Shown in pieces: positions 1 to 8,780 of a stretch of 64,000 nucleotides of DNA. This stretch comes from an uncultured Clostridia bacterium. Lineage in GTDB: Bacteria; Bacillota; Clostridia; Oscillospirales; Acutalibacteraceae. Within the stretch, counting starts at the first letter, position 1. Each line of letters opens with the position of its first letter. The position numbers and the translations under genes were made by a program. The stretch lies in assembly GCA_944385055.1 (NCBI GenBank), contig CALWVT010000001.1:1-64000 (forward strand). Direction: 5' to 3'. The notes beneath the pieces were generated by a model that was given only the letters and a program-made list of their open reading frames with translations, searched no databases and had not been told where the DNA came from.

Positions 1-76
1 TCCTCCTTAGCTCAGCCGGTAGAGCATGCGGCTGTTAACCGCAGGGTCGTTGGTTCGAGTCCAACAGGGGGAGCCA
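1..76 (+). tRNA. tRNA-Asn(GTT)
   Basis: Full cloverleaf starting at the first base of the window. The 7-bp acceptor stem pairs bases 1-7 with 66-72, the discriminator is G73 and CCA is encoded at 74-76. The anticodon loop CTGTTAACC carries GTT, which reads AAC/AAT (Asn). Any promoter lies outside the window. Confidence 0.95.
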
Positions 77-83
77 AGGGTAG

Positions 84-118
84 AGAAGACAAGGATTTGT
101 TCCTTGTCTTCTTTTTTA
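84..118 (+). terminator. Rho-independent terminator of tRNA-Asn
   Basis: An 11-12 bp perfect hairpin (AGAAGACAAGGA, loop, TCCTTGTCTTCT) followed directly by a T run. It closes the tRNA-Asn transcript. I see no gene between here and 348. Confidence 0.9.
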
Positions 119-293
119 TGCCTGAAAACGGGCGCCTTTTAGGCTCTGCGGCTCTCTTGCAAAGGGCGGTTTTGTTGGCCCGCGTTCAATTTTGCTGGCA
201 CTGGAGGCGGAGAAGGGCTGCGTTGATGCCGCAAGCGAAAAGGAATTTCCATCGAATAGAGGAGTCTCAAAAAGATTGTATCAAAAAATCGCA

Positions 294-326
294 AAAGAAA
301 AAGCGGTGCCCATTCAGCACCGCTTT
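294..326 (-). terminator. Terminator downstream of the MATE gene
   Basis: On the minus strand AAAGCGGTGC pairs with GCACCGCTTT and is followed by a T run. It lies about 25 bp past the MATE stop codon. Confidence 0.85.
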
Positions 327-348
327 GTTTTATGGATATAGATTTGGA

Positions 349-1752
349 TTATGCGCTTTCCCCGGGCTGTCTTGCCGCTTCGATCGCGGCCGTTTTGTTC
401 ACCCGCTGCTTCCAGCGCCGGAAGAACAGACAGAAGCACACAAAGTGGGCGGCAAACGTCACCAGCCAGCTGATCGGATACGACAGATACAGGACGAACA
501 GCGTCCGGTTCGCCGCGAAAATCGTGTAAATCCACACGATGCGCAGGCCGCACGCGCCGGCGAGCGATACAACCGTCGGCGTCAGCGCGGGCCCTAGGCC
601 GCGGATGGAGCCGCACGTCACATCCATCATGCCGCATAAGAAATACGTCAGGCAGATCACGTGGATGCGGTCCAGGCCGCACGAGATGACCTCCGGGTCG
701 CCCGAATAAATGTGTAAGAGCTGCGGCCCAAAGAGAACCGCCAGCGAGCCGAGCCCCGCGCCGACCACAACGACGCACAAAAGGCTTCGGCACAGAATCG
801 GCACAATGCGCTCCACTTTCTGTGCGCCGACGTTCTGACTCGTGAAATTTAACGAAGCCTGGTAAAAGGCGTTCATCGCCGTGTAAACGAACCCCTCAAT
901 GTTCGATGCGGCGGTGTTGCCGGCCACAACCGTCGAGCCGAACGAATTGACCGACGACTGGATTAAAACGTTCGAAATCGAAAACACGGCTCCCTGGACG
1001 CCCGCCGGCACGCCGACGCGCAAAATGTACCAGAGCTTGTCCTTTACAATCCGCAGATGGCGCAGCTGGATGCGGTAGGCCGCATCGCTCTTCATCAGGC
1101 ACCGCACCGTCAGGAAGGCGGAGGTGCACTGCGAAAGCACCGTGCCGATTGCGACGCCCGCCACGCCCATATGGAAGACGATCACGAAGAACAGGTTTAA
1201 CCCGACGTTGATTACGCCGCCGCAGAACAGGAACAGCAGCGGCCGTTTCGTGTCCCCAACGGCCCGCAGAATGCCGGAACCAAAGTCATACACCATCATC
1301 GCCGGCATGCCGAGGAAGACGATGCGCATGTACAGCACGGCTTGGTCGAGCACATCCGCCGGCGTGCCCATCAGGACCAGCAGCGGCTCGGCCAAAAAGC
1401 ATCCGACGAAGATCAGCACCGTGCCGGACAAAAAGCCCAGCAAAATCGACGTGTGCGCGACCTCTTCGACATCCTTCCAGTCCTGTGCGCCGTAAAAGCG
1501 CGCCATCACAACGCTGCCGCCCGCCGAAACGCCCAAAAACAGGTTTACGATCAGCGTGTTTAAAGAGCTCGTCGAGCCGACGGCCGCCATCGCGTCGCTG
1601 CCCGTAAACTGCCCGACGACGATGATGTCCGCCGAGTTAAACAGCAGCTGCAAAATGCCCGAGAAAATCAGCGGCACCGAAAACCGCAGCAGCTTCCCCA
1701 ATAGCGGGCCATTGCACATGTCCAGTTCGTTCGTCCGTTTCTTTGCCTTCAC
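349..1752 (-). CDS. MATE family efflux transporter
   Basis: Predicted 467-residue polytopic membrane protein of the multi-antimicrobial extrusion (MATE/DinF/NorM) family, which exports drugs or metabolites in exchange for Na+ or H+. The N-terminal part carries the family motif PLIFSGILQLLFNSADIIVVG, and a second equivalent half begins with LWYILRVGVPAGVQGAVF, the usual two six-helix bundles. I chose the GTG start at 1752 because a GAGAGGGG site lies 10 nt upstream. An in-frame TTG at 1812 would add 20 basic residues but has no ribosome binding site. It is monocistronic, with its own promoter (1853-1881) and terminator (294-326). The substrate cannot be read from sequence. Confidence 0.9.
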   Translation of the reverse strand: MKAKKRTNELDMCNGPLLGKLLRFSVPLIFSGILQLLFNSADIIVVGQFTGSDAMAAVGSTSSLNTLIVNLFLGVSAGGSVVMARFYGAQDWKDVEEVAHTSILLGFLSGTVLIFVGCFLAEPLLVLMGTPADVLDQAVLYMRIVFLGMPAMMVYDFGSGILRAVGDTKRPLLFLFCGGVINVGLNLFFVIVFHMGVAGVAIGTVLSQCTSAFLTVRCLMKSDAAYRIQLRHLRIVKDKLWYILRVGVPAGVQGAVFSISNVLIQSSVNSFGSTVVAGNTAASNIEGFVYTAMNAFYQASLNFTSQNVGAQKVERIVPILCRSLLCVVVVGAGLGSLAVLFGPQLLHIYSGDPEVISCGLDRIHVICLTYFLCGMMDVTCGSIRGLGPALTPTVVSLAGACGLRIVWIYTIFAANRTLFVLYLSYPISWLVTFAAHFVCFCLFFRRWKQRVNKTAAIEAARQPGESA

Positions 1753-1852
1753 GTTTGCCAAACCCCTCTCTGCCCGGCGCTCGCTTTTGCGCCCGCGGCT
1801 TTTTCCTCTCAAAAGGGACGCCGTTTAGACGGTTTCCCCTTTCCCATTCCAT

Positions 1853-1881
1853 AGTATAAGAACAGGCGCGGGAAAACGCAA
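1853..1881 (-). promoter_or_regulatory. Promoter of the MATE gene
   Basis: On the minus strand TTGCGT, a 17-bp spacer and TATACT, about 100 bp upstream of the chosen GTG start. It is divergent from the dehydrogenase promoter at 1977-2005. Confidence 0.65.
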
Positions 1882-1976
1882 GTGCGCATTGGTAACGCAA
1901 AAGTGTCGGTAAAACCGGCACACCAAAGCCAAATGAATTTTGTCAAAACATGTCGAGTAGTCCCGGCCTCCTCGGC

Positions 1977-2005
1977 TTGACGCTCCCCGCCCGCAATGCT
2001 ATACT
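1977..2005 (+). promoter_or_regulatory. Promoter of the dehydrogenase gene
   Basis: TTGACG, a 17-bp spacer and TATACT, 57 bp upstream of the ATG at 2062. No clear Rex operator overlaps it. Confidence 0.75.
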
Positions 2006-2061
2006 TTTACAGGCGGCCGCACCTTCTGCCGGCCGCAGATTTTTCGAAGGAGACGAGACCC

Positions 2062-3018
2062 ATGAACGAAACAAAGGCCCGCAAGGTCGTCATCATCGGC
2101 GCGGGACACGTCGGTTCCCACTGTGCCCTTTCGCTGCTGTTTTCCAGAGAAGTGGACGAGCTTGTTTTGATCGATATAAAAGAAGAAAAAGCGCGCATGC
2201 AGGCGCTCGACCTCGACGACGCCGCCTCCAACCTTTCCCACCGCGTGCGGGTGCGCGCAGGGACGTACGACGACTGCACGGATGCCCAGGTCGTCGTGAT
2301 GGCCGCCGGCAAGACGCGCCTGCCCGGTCAGACACGTTTGGATATGTTCGACGATTCCATCGCCATCATGAACGACATCGTCGGGCCCTTGAAGGCCTCC
2401 GGCTTTTCCGGCATCCTTCTGAGCATTTCGAATCCCGCGGATATCGTCGGTGACTTTTTGCGCAAGCGCCTCGGCCTGCCGAAAAACCGCGTGTTCAGCA
2501 CCGGCACCTCGCTCGACTCCGCGCGTCTGCGGCGCATCCTTTCGGAGATTTTGGGGATTGACCGCCGCTCCATCCAGGCCTGCAGCATCGGCGAGCACGG
2601 CGATTCCCAGGTTGTGCCCGTCTCCCACTGCACCGTCGGGGGCGTTCCCCTGCCGGCATACACAGCGGCCCATCCGGAGCTCGCAGAGAAGCTCTCGGTC
2701 AAGTATTTGAGCGAACAGGTGCAGCAGGCCGGCATGCGCGTCGTCATCGGGAAAGGCTGCACGGAATTTGGCATCGGCATGGTCTGCTGCGACCTCGTCC
2801 GGGCTATTTTCCGCGACGAACGCCGCATTTTGCCCGTCTCCACGCTTTTGGAGGGCGAATACGGCGAGCGCGGTATCCACGCCGGTGTGCCGGCCGTGAT
2901 CGGCAAAAACGGCGTCGAGCGCGTCATCGAGTGGACGCTTGCGCCCGAGGAAGCCGCGCGCTTCCACGAGTCCTGCGAGGTGCTGCGCGGCTTTACGGCC
3001 CGCGCGGACCAGATGTAA
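2062..3018 (+). CDS. L-lactate/malate dehydrogenase family protein (Arg at the specificity position)
   Basis: Predicted 318-residue NAD-dependent 2-hydroxyacid dehydrogenase of the LDH/MDH superfamily. The nucleotide-binding motif GAGHVGSH is at residues 13-20. The active-site motif IGEHGDSQ contains the catalytic His, and the substrate-binding arginines are present (R92 and the Arg in LDSARLRR). Overall it resembles L-lactate dehydrogenase. However, the residue equivalent to Gln102 of Bacillus LDH is Arg86 (codon CGC, 2317-2319), the residue typical of malate dehydrogenase. Reduction of oxaloacetate is therefore possible, and would fit the neighbouring aconitase and isocitrate dehydrogenase genes. 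The start at 2062 follows GAAGGAGA by 8 nt. The gene is monocistronic. Confidence 0.88.
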   Translation: MNETKARKVVIIGAGHVGSHCALSLLFSREVDELVLIDIKEEKARMQALDLDDAASNLSHRVRVRAGTYDDCTDAQVVVMAAGKTRLPGQTRLDMFDDSIAIMNDIVGPLKASGFSGILLSISNPADIVGDFLRKRLGLPKNRVFSTGTSLDSARLRRILSEILGIDRRSIQACSIGEHGDSQVVPVSHCTVGGVPLPAYTAAHPELAEKLSVKYLSEQVQQAGMRVVIGKGCTEFGIGMVCCDLVRAIFRDERRILPVSTLLEGEYGERGIHAGVPAVIGKNGVERVIEWTLAPEEAARFHESCEVLRGFTARADQM

Positions 3019-3048
3019 CGCGTTCCTTTCTCCAAAGTCCAAAGGCGC

Positions 3049-3094
3049 AAAAAGCGCCGCCCCACGTTTTCGGCGGGGCGGCGCTTTTTTATTT
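3049..3094. terminator. Bidirectional terminator between the dehydrogenase gene and rex
   Basis: GCGCCGCCCC and GGGGCGGCGC arms with an A run on one side and a T run on the other, so it works for both convergent units. The rex stop codon lies inside it. Confidence 0.9.
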
Positions 3095-3757
3095 CTCTTT
3101 TTTATCGTGCTTTTTTTCAGGCACCGGCGGGTTATGGATCTGGTAACACAGTGTCAAGAGGCTGTCGTTTAAGTGGACGTTTTCGACCACCGTGTCCGGG
3201 TAGCGCTTGGAAATATCGTAGTGCGTGAAATTCCAGTAGTTGCGCACACCCAGCGGGTACAGCACGTCCAAAATCCCCTCCACCGCCGTGCGCGGCGTGC
3301 ACAGGATGGCCATGACCGGGTGCTTTTGCTCGTAGAAGGCGCGGAAGGTCGCCACGTCGCGCACTTCGAGGCCGCGGATGACCGTGCCGATTTTCTGCGG
3401 CGCATTGTCGAAGATTCCCAAAAGCGAAAAGCCGAGCTCTTCAAATTCCATGCGCGCGGCAATCGCACGGCCCAGGTTCCCCGCGCCGAACAGCACCGTC
3501 GGGTATTGGTGCGACACGCCCAGGATGTGGCCGATTTCCTGCGCGAGCGGCCCGACCATGTAGCCGTAGCCCTGCTGGCCGAAACCGCCGAAGCAGTTTA
3601 AGTCCTGGCGAATCTGCGAGGCAGTCAGGCCGAGTTCCCGCGAAAGCTCCGTTGAGGAGATGCGCATGACGCCTTCTTTCTGCAGATGCAGCAAAGAGCG
3701 GTAATACCGCGGCAGACGCCGAATGACAGACATCGAAATATTTTCTCGTTTAGGCAT
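3089..3757 (-). CDS. rex: Redox-sensing transcriptional repressor Rex
   Basis: Predicted 222-residue Rex protein, a dimeric repressor that reads the NADH/NAD+ ratio and controls fermentation and hydrogenase genes in Firmicutes. Residues 9-70 form the winged helix, with the recognition region TASQIRQDL at 45-53 and the wing FGGFGQQGYGY at 56-66. A Rossmann fold follows with GAGNLG at 91-96. The ATG at 3757 lies 8 nt after AAAGGAG; an in-frame TTG two codons earlier is less likely. It is the last gene of the acn-traX-icd-rex operon, 27 nt after icd, so it is probably co-expressed with the TCA enzymes. Confidence 0.95.
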   Translation of the reverse strand: MPKRENISMSVIRRLPRYYRSLLHLQKEGVMRISSTELSRELGLTASQIRQDLNCFGGFGQQGYGYMVGPLAQEIGHILGVSHQYPTVLFGAGNLGRAIAARMEFEELGFSLLGIFDNAPQKIGTVIRGLEVRDVATFRAFYEQKHPVMAILCTPRTAVEGILDVLYPLGVRNYWNFTHYDISKRYPDTVVENVHLNDSLLTLCYQIHNPPVPEKKHDKKEK

Positions 3758-3784
3758 GCACAAACTCCTTTCGCTTTCTCGGCT

Positions 3785-4993
3785 TTAGAGCTTCTTCTCC
3801 AGGCGCTTCGCAATCTCCTGCAGGAACGTTTCGGAGTCCACCTTCCGCTTCGTCAAAAGCGTAGAGAGCGCGTACAGATCGCCCGTCATGACGCCGTATT
3901 CAATCGTCTCGCGCGTCGCGTCCTCGAGCTTCTGCGCGAAGTCCATAAGGTCCGGCAGCCCGTCGAGTTCGCCGCGCTTGCGCAGGGCGCCCGTCCATGC
4001 GAACAGCGTCGCCACGCTGTTCGTGCTCGTCGTCTCACCGTTTAAATACTTATAATAATGGCGCTGCACCGTGCCGTGCGCCGCTTCGTACTCGTAGTAG
4101 CCTTTCGGCGAGACGAGCACGCTCGTCATCATCGCGAGGGACCCGAACGCCGTCGCGACCATGTCGCTCATCACGTCGCCGTCGTAGTTCTTGCACGCCC
4201 AGATAAAGCCGCCCTCGCTGCGCACCACGCGCGCGACCGCGTCGTCGATGAGCGTGTAGAAGTACTCGATGCCGGCCGCCGCAAAGCGGTCCTGATATTC
4301 CTTGTCGAAGATCTCCTGGAAAATATCCTTAAACCGGTGGTCGTAGATTTTCGAGATCGTGTCCTTCGTCGCAAACCACAAATCCTGCTTCGTCGAGAGC
4401 GCGTAGTCAAAGCACGCGTGCGCGAACGACGCGATGGAGTCGTCTAAGTTGTGCTGCCCCTGCACAACGCCCGCGCCGTCGAACGCGTGGATTTCGCGGC
4501 GGGTTTCCTTGCCGTCCTTGTCTGTCACGACAAGCTCGGCCTTCGCGCCCGCGGGCACCGGCAGCTCGACATTCTTATACACGTCGCCGTATGCGTGACG
4601 CGCAATCGTAATCGGCTTTTTCCACGAGGGGATAAACGGCGTGATGCCCTTGACGACGATCGGCGCGCGGAACACCGTGCCGTCTAAGATCGCACGGATT
4701 GTGCCGTTGGGGCTTTTCCACATCTGCTTTAAGTTGTATTCCTCGACGCGCGCGGCGTTCGGCGTGATCGTCGCGCATTTGACCGCCACGCCGTACTTCT
4801 TCGTTGCCTCGGCGGCTTCCACCGTCACGCGGTCATCCGTCTCGTCGCGGTGCTTTAACCCTAAGTCGTAGTATTCCGTCTTTAAGTCAATATATGGGGT
4901 GAGGAGAATGTCTTTGATCCATTTCCACAACACCCGCGTCATCTCGTCGCCGTCCATCTCGACGAGCGGCGTCTTCATCTGGATTTTCTGCAT
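3785..4993 (-). CDS. icd: NADP-dependent isocitrate dehydrogenase (monocistron-size IDH1 type)
   Basis: Predicted 402-residue isocitrate dehydrogenase, converting isocitrate to 2-oxoglutarate and CO2 with NADP+. It is of the homodimeric type shared with eukaryotic cytosolic IDH rather than the E. coli type. Characteristic segments are [15 protein letters not shown] near the N terminus, [19 protein letters not shown] (substrate binding) and the C-terminal [10 protein letters not shown]. The start at 4993 is preceded by GGAGGG at 7 nt. An in-frame ATG five codons upstream would overlap that site. With aconitase it makes 2-oxoglutarate for glutamate synthesis. It is third in the acn operon. Confidence 0.95.
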   Translation of the reverse strand: MQKIQMKTPLVEMDGDEMTRVLWKWIKDILLTPYIDLKTEYYDLGLKHRDETDDRVTVEAAEATKKYGVAVKCATITPNAARVEEYNLKQMWKSPNGTIRAILDGTVFRAPIVVKGITPFIPSWKKPITIARHAYGDVYKNVELPVPAGAKAELVVTDKDGKETRREIHAFDGAGVVQGQHNLDDSIASFAHACFDYALSTKQDLWFATKDTISKIYDHRFKDIFQEIFDKEYQDRFAAAGIEYFYTLIDDAVARVVRSEGGFIWACKNYDGDVMSDMVATAFGSLAMMTSVLVSPKGYYEYEAAHGTVQRHYYKYLNGETTSTNSVATLFAWTGALRKRGELDGLPDLMDFAQKLEDATRETIEYGVMTGDLYALSTLLTKRKVDSETFLQEIAKRLEKKL

Positions 4994-5041
4994 CGGAAAT
5001 CCCTCCATATCTTTCAGTTTTGATGATCCTTCTGGAAAGCG

Positions 5042-5746
5042 TCAAACGAGCCCCTTGAAAACGCCCAAAAGCAGCAGATGGGCGGGGTAGAAGAGGTAAA
5101 AGCCCCATTTCGAAAGCCAAGGATGGCCCTCTCCGCCGCGGCGGCCGTTGTAGGCGGCAAGCAGCGGCAGCGCCAAAAAGACGCCCAGGTTCATGACAAT
5201 GTACGGCAGGCTCCCGCCCGTATAGACCGCGAGCATCAAAAGGCTCACGCCGCAAAAAAGCAGGGCCTGCTTTCGGAAATCGCCGCGCCCGGCCCAAAAC
5301 GCCACCGCGTACAGCACCGCAAAGTAGTGCCAGTCGCCCCATTCGGTTGCAAGGCAGCACGCCGCCACCGCGAGGATCTTTAACGGCAGCCCCGGCAGCT
5401 TCTCACACGCGAGCACCGCCAAAAGCGCAAAGAACAGGCTGTAAAGCATGCCGAACTCCGGTGCGAAAAACCGCCCCGTCTCAAAATACGAAAAGCACGG
5501 CCACGACAGAAGCGCGAACACCCCCAGCCGCAGCGCGTACCGCTTCGGGTTTCGCGTGTGGGCGCACCCTTCCGCGATGAAAAAGCACATGCACGGCGCC
5601 GTCACGCGGCCGATTACGTGCAATAGGATCCCAAGCCCCGATAACGTCGGCACAAACGCGAACGCTGCGTGGTCAATTGCCATGCACACGACCGCGGCGC
5701 CCTTGATGGCGCTGCCCGAAAGGCCGTTTGGAAAAACGCGCGCCAT
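5042..5746 (-). CDS. TraX family membrane protein
   Basis: Predicted 234-residue integral membrane protein with about seven hydrophobic segments, matching the TraX family. The diagnostic region is IKGAAVVCMAIDHAAFAF near the N terminus, followed by GRVTAPCMCFFIAEG. In the F plasmid TraX acetylates pilin, but chromosomal Clostridial members have no settled role and probably act as membrane acyltransferases. It starts 6 nt after the aconitase stop, so it is translated in the same operon as acn and icd. The reason for that association is unknown. Confidence 0.8.
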   Translation of the reverse strand: MARVFPNGLSGSAIKGAAVVCMAIDHAAFAFVPTLSGLGILLHVIGRVTAPCMCFFIAEGCAHTRNPKRYALRLGVFALLSWPCFSYFETGRFFAPEFGMLYSLFFALLAVLACEKLPGLPLKILAVAACCLATEWGDWHYFAVLYAVAFWAGRGDFRKQALLFCGVSLLMLAVYTGGSLPYIVMNLGVFLALPLLAAYNGRRGGEGHPWLSKWGFYLFYPAHLLLLGVFKGLV

Positions 5747-5752
5747 CCCGCG

Positions 5753-7684
5753 TCAGCTATTCGCCTTCGTGTAGTTTAATAAGCCGCCCGCGAGCACCAT
5801 GTCGCGCTGGCGTTCGGTCAATTCCGCGTGCGCTTTGAACGTGATGCCCTTCGTCTTATTTTCCACCGTCACGTCCGAGAGGGTGGAAAGCTCTTCGCGC
5901 AGATGCGGCAGCGCGAGGTCGTCCATCTGGTCGATGCGGTCATAGTCCGCGGCGTCTTCGAACGTCAGCGGCACGATGCCGGCGTTCGCGAGGTTCGCGC
6001 AGTGGATGCGCGCAAAGCTCTTCGCGAGCACCGCCTTGATGCCGAGGTACAGCGGCACGAGCGCCGCGTGTTCGCGCGACGAGCCCTGGCCGTAGTTCTG
6101 CCCGCCGACGATGATGCCCTTGCCGTATTCCTTTGCGCGCGCCGGGAAGTCCTTGTCGCACACGGTAAAGCAGAAGTTCGAAAGGTACGGGATGTTGCTG
6201 CGGAACGGCAGGATCTTCGCGCCGGCCGGCATGATGTGGTCGGTCGTGATGTTGTCGCCCACCTTCAAAAGCGCCTTGGCCTCCACGGCGTCCGGCAGCG
6301 GCTCGGTCGTCGGGAACGGCTTGATGTTCGGCCCGCGCAGGATCTCGACGTCCTTCGCCTCTTCCGGGGAAGCCGGCGGCAGGATCATGTTGTCGTTGAC
6401 CGTAAACGACACGGGCATCGCGATCGGGGCCTCCTCGCCGAGCGTGCGCGGGTCCGTGAAGACGCCCGTCAAGGCGCTCGCCGCGGCCGTCTCGGGGCTG
6501 ACGAGATAGATCTGCCCGTCCGCCGTGCCGGAGCGGCCCTCAAAGTTGCGGTTAAACGTGCGCAGCGAAATGCCCGCCGAGTTCGGCGCCTGGCCCATGC
6601 CGATGCACGGCCCGCACGCGCACTCGAGCACGCGCGCGCCCGCCGAAACGATGTCGGATAAAGCGCCGTTCTGGGCGATCATGTTGTAGACCTGCCGGCT
6701 GCCCGGCGCAATCGCGAGGCTGACGTTGTCGGCGATGACCTTGCCCTTTAAGATCGATGCGACGCGCATCAAGTCTAAGTACGACGAATTCGTGCACGAC
6801 CCGATGCAGACCTGGTCGATCTTCTTGCCGGCGAGCTCCGAAACGGGTTTGACGTTATCCGGGCTGTGCGGGCACGCCGCGAGCGGCTCGAGTTCGGAAA
6901 GGTCAATCGTAATCTCCTCGTCGTACACGGCGTCCGGGTCGGACGAAAGCGGCACCCAGTCCGCCTCGCGGCCCTGCGCCTTTAAGAACGCGCGCGTCAC
7001 GTCGTCGCTCGGGAAAATGCTCGTCGTCGCGCCAAGCTCCGCGCCCATGTTCGTAATCGTCGCGCGCTCGGGCACCGTCAGCGTTTCGACACCCGGGCCT
7101 GCGTATTCGACAATCTTCCCGACGCCGCCCTTGACGCTCAAGATTTGCAGCACCTTTAAGATGATATCCTTCGCGCTGACCCATGCGGGCAGTTTCCCCA
7201 AAAGGTTCACGCGCAGCATCTTCGGCATCGTGATGTGGTACGCGCCGCCGCCCATCGCCACGGCAACGTCCAAGCCGCCCGCGCCCATCGCGAGCATGCC
7301 GATGCCGCCGCCGGTCGGCGTGTGGCTGTCCGAGCCGATCAGCGTCTTGCCGGGCTTGCCAAAGCGCTCCAGATGCACCTGGTGGCAGATGCCGTTGCCC
7401 GGGCGCGAATACCAGATGCCGTGCTTTTTCGCGACACTCTGGATGAAGCGGTGGTCGTCGGCGTTTTCAAAACCGGTCTGCAGCGTGTTGTGGTCGATGT
7501 ACGCGACGCTTTTTTCCGTCTTGACGCGCTCGACCCCCATGGCCTCAAATTCGAGGTACGCCATCGTACCCGTCGCGTCCTGCGTGAGCGTCTGGTCGAT
7601 CTTCAGGCCGATATCCTGGCCGGGGACCATTTCCCCTTCCAGCAAATGTGCCTGGATGATTTTCTGCGCGATCGTCAGTCCCAT
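5753..7684 (-). CDS. acn: Aconitate hydratase
   Basis: Predicted 643-residue aconitase of the shorter type common in Clostridia, converting citrate to isocitrate through cis-aconitate. The 4Fe-4S ligands are visible as CIGSCTNSSYLD and CACGPCIGMG. The C-terminal swivel domain carries GQNYGQGSSREHAALVP. The ATG at 7684 is preceded by GGAAGGAG; the open frame extends 6 codons further without a better site. It is the first gene of the leftward operon acn-traX-icd-rex, under the promoter at 7755-7783. No citrate synthase gene is in the window. Confidence 0.93.
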   Translation of the reverse strand: MGLTIAQKIIQAHLLEGEMVPGQDIGLKIDQTLTQDATGTMAYLEFEAMGVERVKTEKSVAYIDHNTLQTGFENADDHRFIQSVAKKHGIWYSRPGNGICHQVHLERFGKPGKTLIGSDSHTPTGGGIGMLAMGAGGLDVAVAMGGGAYHITMPKMLRVNLLGKLPAWVSAKDIILKVLQILSVKGGVGKIVEYAGPGVETLTVPERATITNMGAELGATTSIFPSDDVTRAFLKAQGREADWVPLSSDPDAVYDEEITIDLSELEPLAACPHSPDNVKPVSELAGKKIDQVCIGSCTNSSYLDLMRVASILKGKVIADNVSLAIAPGSRQVYNMIAQNGALSDIVSAGARVLECACGPCIGMGQAPNSAGISLRTFNRNFEGRSGTADGQIYLVSPETAAASALTGVFTDPRTLGEEAPIAMPVSFTVNDNMILPPASPEEAKDVEILRGPNIKPFPTTEPLPDAVEAKALLKVGDNITTDHIMPAGAKILPFRSNIPYLSNFCFTVCDKDFPARAKEYGKGIIVGGQNYGQGSSREHAALVPLYLGIKAVLAKSFARIHCANLANAGIVPLTFEDAADYDRIDQMDDLALPHLREELSTLSDVTVENKTKGITFKAHAELTERQRDMVLAGGLLNYTKANS

Positions 7685-7754
7685 TGTACAATCTCCTTCC
7701 ATTTTTATTGGAACGCGGCGCGATGCGGCGTTTCAATCGAAATCTATCCCTTCT

Positions 7755-7783
7755 ATTATCTACATTTCGGTGCGATTTGTCAA
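7755..7783 (-). promoter_or_regulatory. Promoter of the acn-traX-icd-rex operon
   Basis: On the minus strand a consensus TTGACA, a 17-bp spacer and GATAAT, 71 bp upstream of the acn start. It is divergent from the tepA promoter, with 26 bp between their -35 boxes. Confidence 0.8.
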
Positions 7784-7809
7784 TCAAAGCGGTAGGGGCG
7801 CCCGATTGA

Positions 7810-7839
7810 TTGAAGTCGGGCAGGGATGTGTGGTATAAT
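7810..7839 (+). promoter_or_regulatory. Promoter of tepA
   Basis: TTGAAG, an 18-bp spacer ending in TGTGG and TATAAT. The extended -10 compensates for the imperfect -35. The leader is about 100 nt. Confidence 0.7.
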
Positions 7840-7942
7840 AAAGCGCCTAGAGAAAAAGAAAGGGCGCGTTTTTTGGCGGCGCGCGGGTTTTCGGTATACT
7901 TTTTCCCCTTTGCGGCAGACTAACGCCGGAGGTGAAACGAGC

Positions 7943-8674
7943 ATGCAAGAAGAGGAATCCCCCGCAAGCCGCAGCCCCGATTTGCAGCAGGACCGCATCC
8001 GCGACGCCGGCAGCGTCGTGACCGGCACGGGCCGCCACACGATCCACTGCTTGACGATTGTCGGCCAGATTGAGGGCCATACCGTCCTGCCAAGCTCGAC
8101 GAAGACGACGCGCTATGAGCACGTGATCCCGCAGCTTGTGGCCATTGAAGAGGAACCGGAGATCGACGGGCTTTTGATCCTGTTGAATACCGTCGGCGGC
8201 GACGTCGAGGCGGGCCTGGCCCTGGCCGAGCTCGTCGCGGGCATGAAAAAGCCCACCGTGAGCCTGGTCCTCGGCGGCGGCCACAGCATCGGCGTGCCGC
8301 TGGCCGTCGCCGCCCGCCGCAGCTTCATCGTGCCCACGGCCACGATGACCGTCCATCCCGTGCGCATGAACGGGATGCTCGTGGGCGTGCCGCAGACGAT
8401 GGACTATTTCCAGCGCATGCAGGAGCGCATCACGCGGTTCGTCACGGCAAACAGCCACATTTCGCCGGAACGCTTTACCCAGCTGATGATGAACACGCGC
8501 GAGCTCGTGCTGGATGTCGGCACGGTCTTGGAGGGCAGGGACGCCGTCGAGGAGGGCCTGATCGATTCCCTGGGCGGCCTTTCCGACGCGGTCGACTGCC
8601 TGTATGAGATGATCGACCGGCGCCGCCCCAAAAAGGGCGCGTCCGGCAAGAAGAAAAAAGAAGGCGCGAAATAG
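7943..8674 (+). CDS. tepA: ClpP-like serine protease (TepA/YmfB family)
   Basis: Predicted 243-residue cytoplasmic protease of the ClpP/crotonase fold. The ClpP-like GGGHSIG motif places the catalytic Ser at residue 115, and TVHPVR places a likely catalytic His at 138. In Bacillus the homologue (TepA, YmfB) sits just upstream of spoIIIE and was described as enhancing protein translocation. Here ftsK/spoIIIE also follows, which supports orthology. The ATG at 7943 is preceded by GGAGGTGA at 6 nt; the frame is open further upstream but without a site. The N-terminal 30 residues are acidic and low complexity. Confidence 0.88.
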   Translation: MQEEESPASRSPDLQQDRIRDAGSVVTGTGRHTIHCLTIVGQIEGHTVLPSSTKTTRYEHVIPQLVAIEEEPEIDGLLILLNTVGGDVEAGLALAELVAGMKKPTVSLVLGGGHSIGVPLAVAARRSFIVPTATMTVHPVRMNGMLVGVPQTMDYFQRMQERITRFVTANSHISPERFTQLMMNTRELVLDVGTVLEGRDAVEEGLIDSLGGLSDAVDCLYEMIDRRRPKKGASGKKKKEGAK

Positions 8675-8780
8675 CCGCGCCGCCCGCGGGCCGGTTTCTG
8701 CCCCCTGCGGGGTACATCGCATTCGGATTTTATGAGCTTATATTTTGAAGGTCCCGTTAGGACTTAAAGGAGAATCCGCT

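Noticed and set aside
97..597. Long open frames on the strand opposite real genes, such as here opposite the MATE gene, and at 9218-9895 and 5828-6661.
   Set aside because: They are Arg/Ala/Pro-rich frames typical of GC-rich DNA read in the wrong frame or strand, lack ribosome binding sites and overlap well-supported genes.
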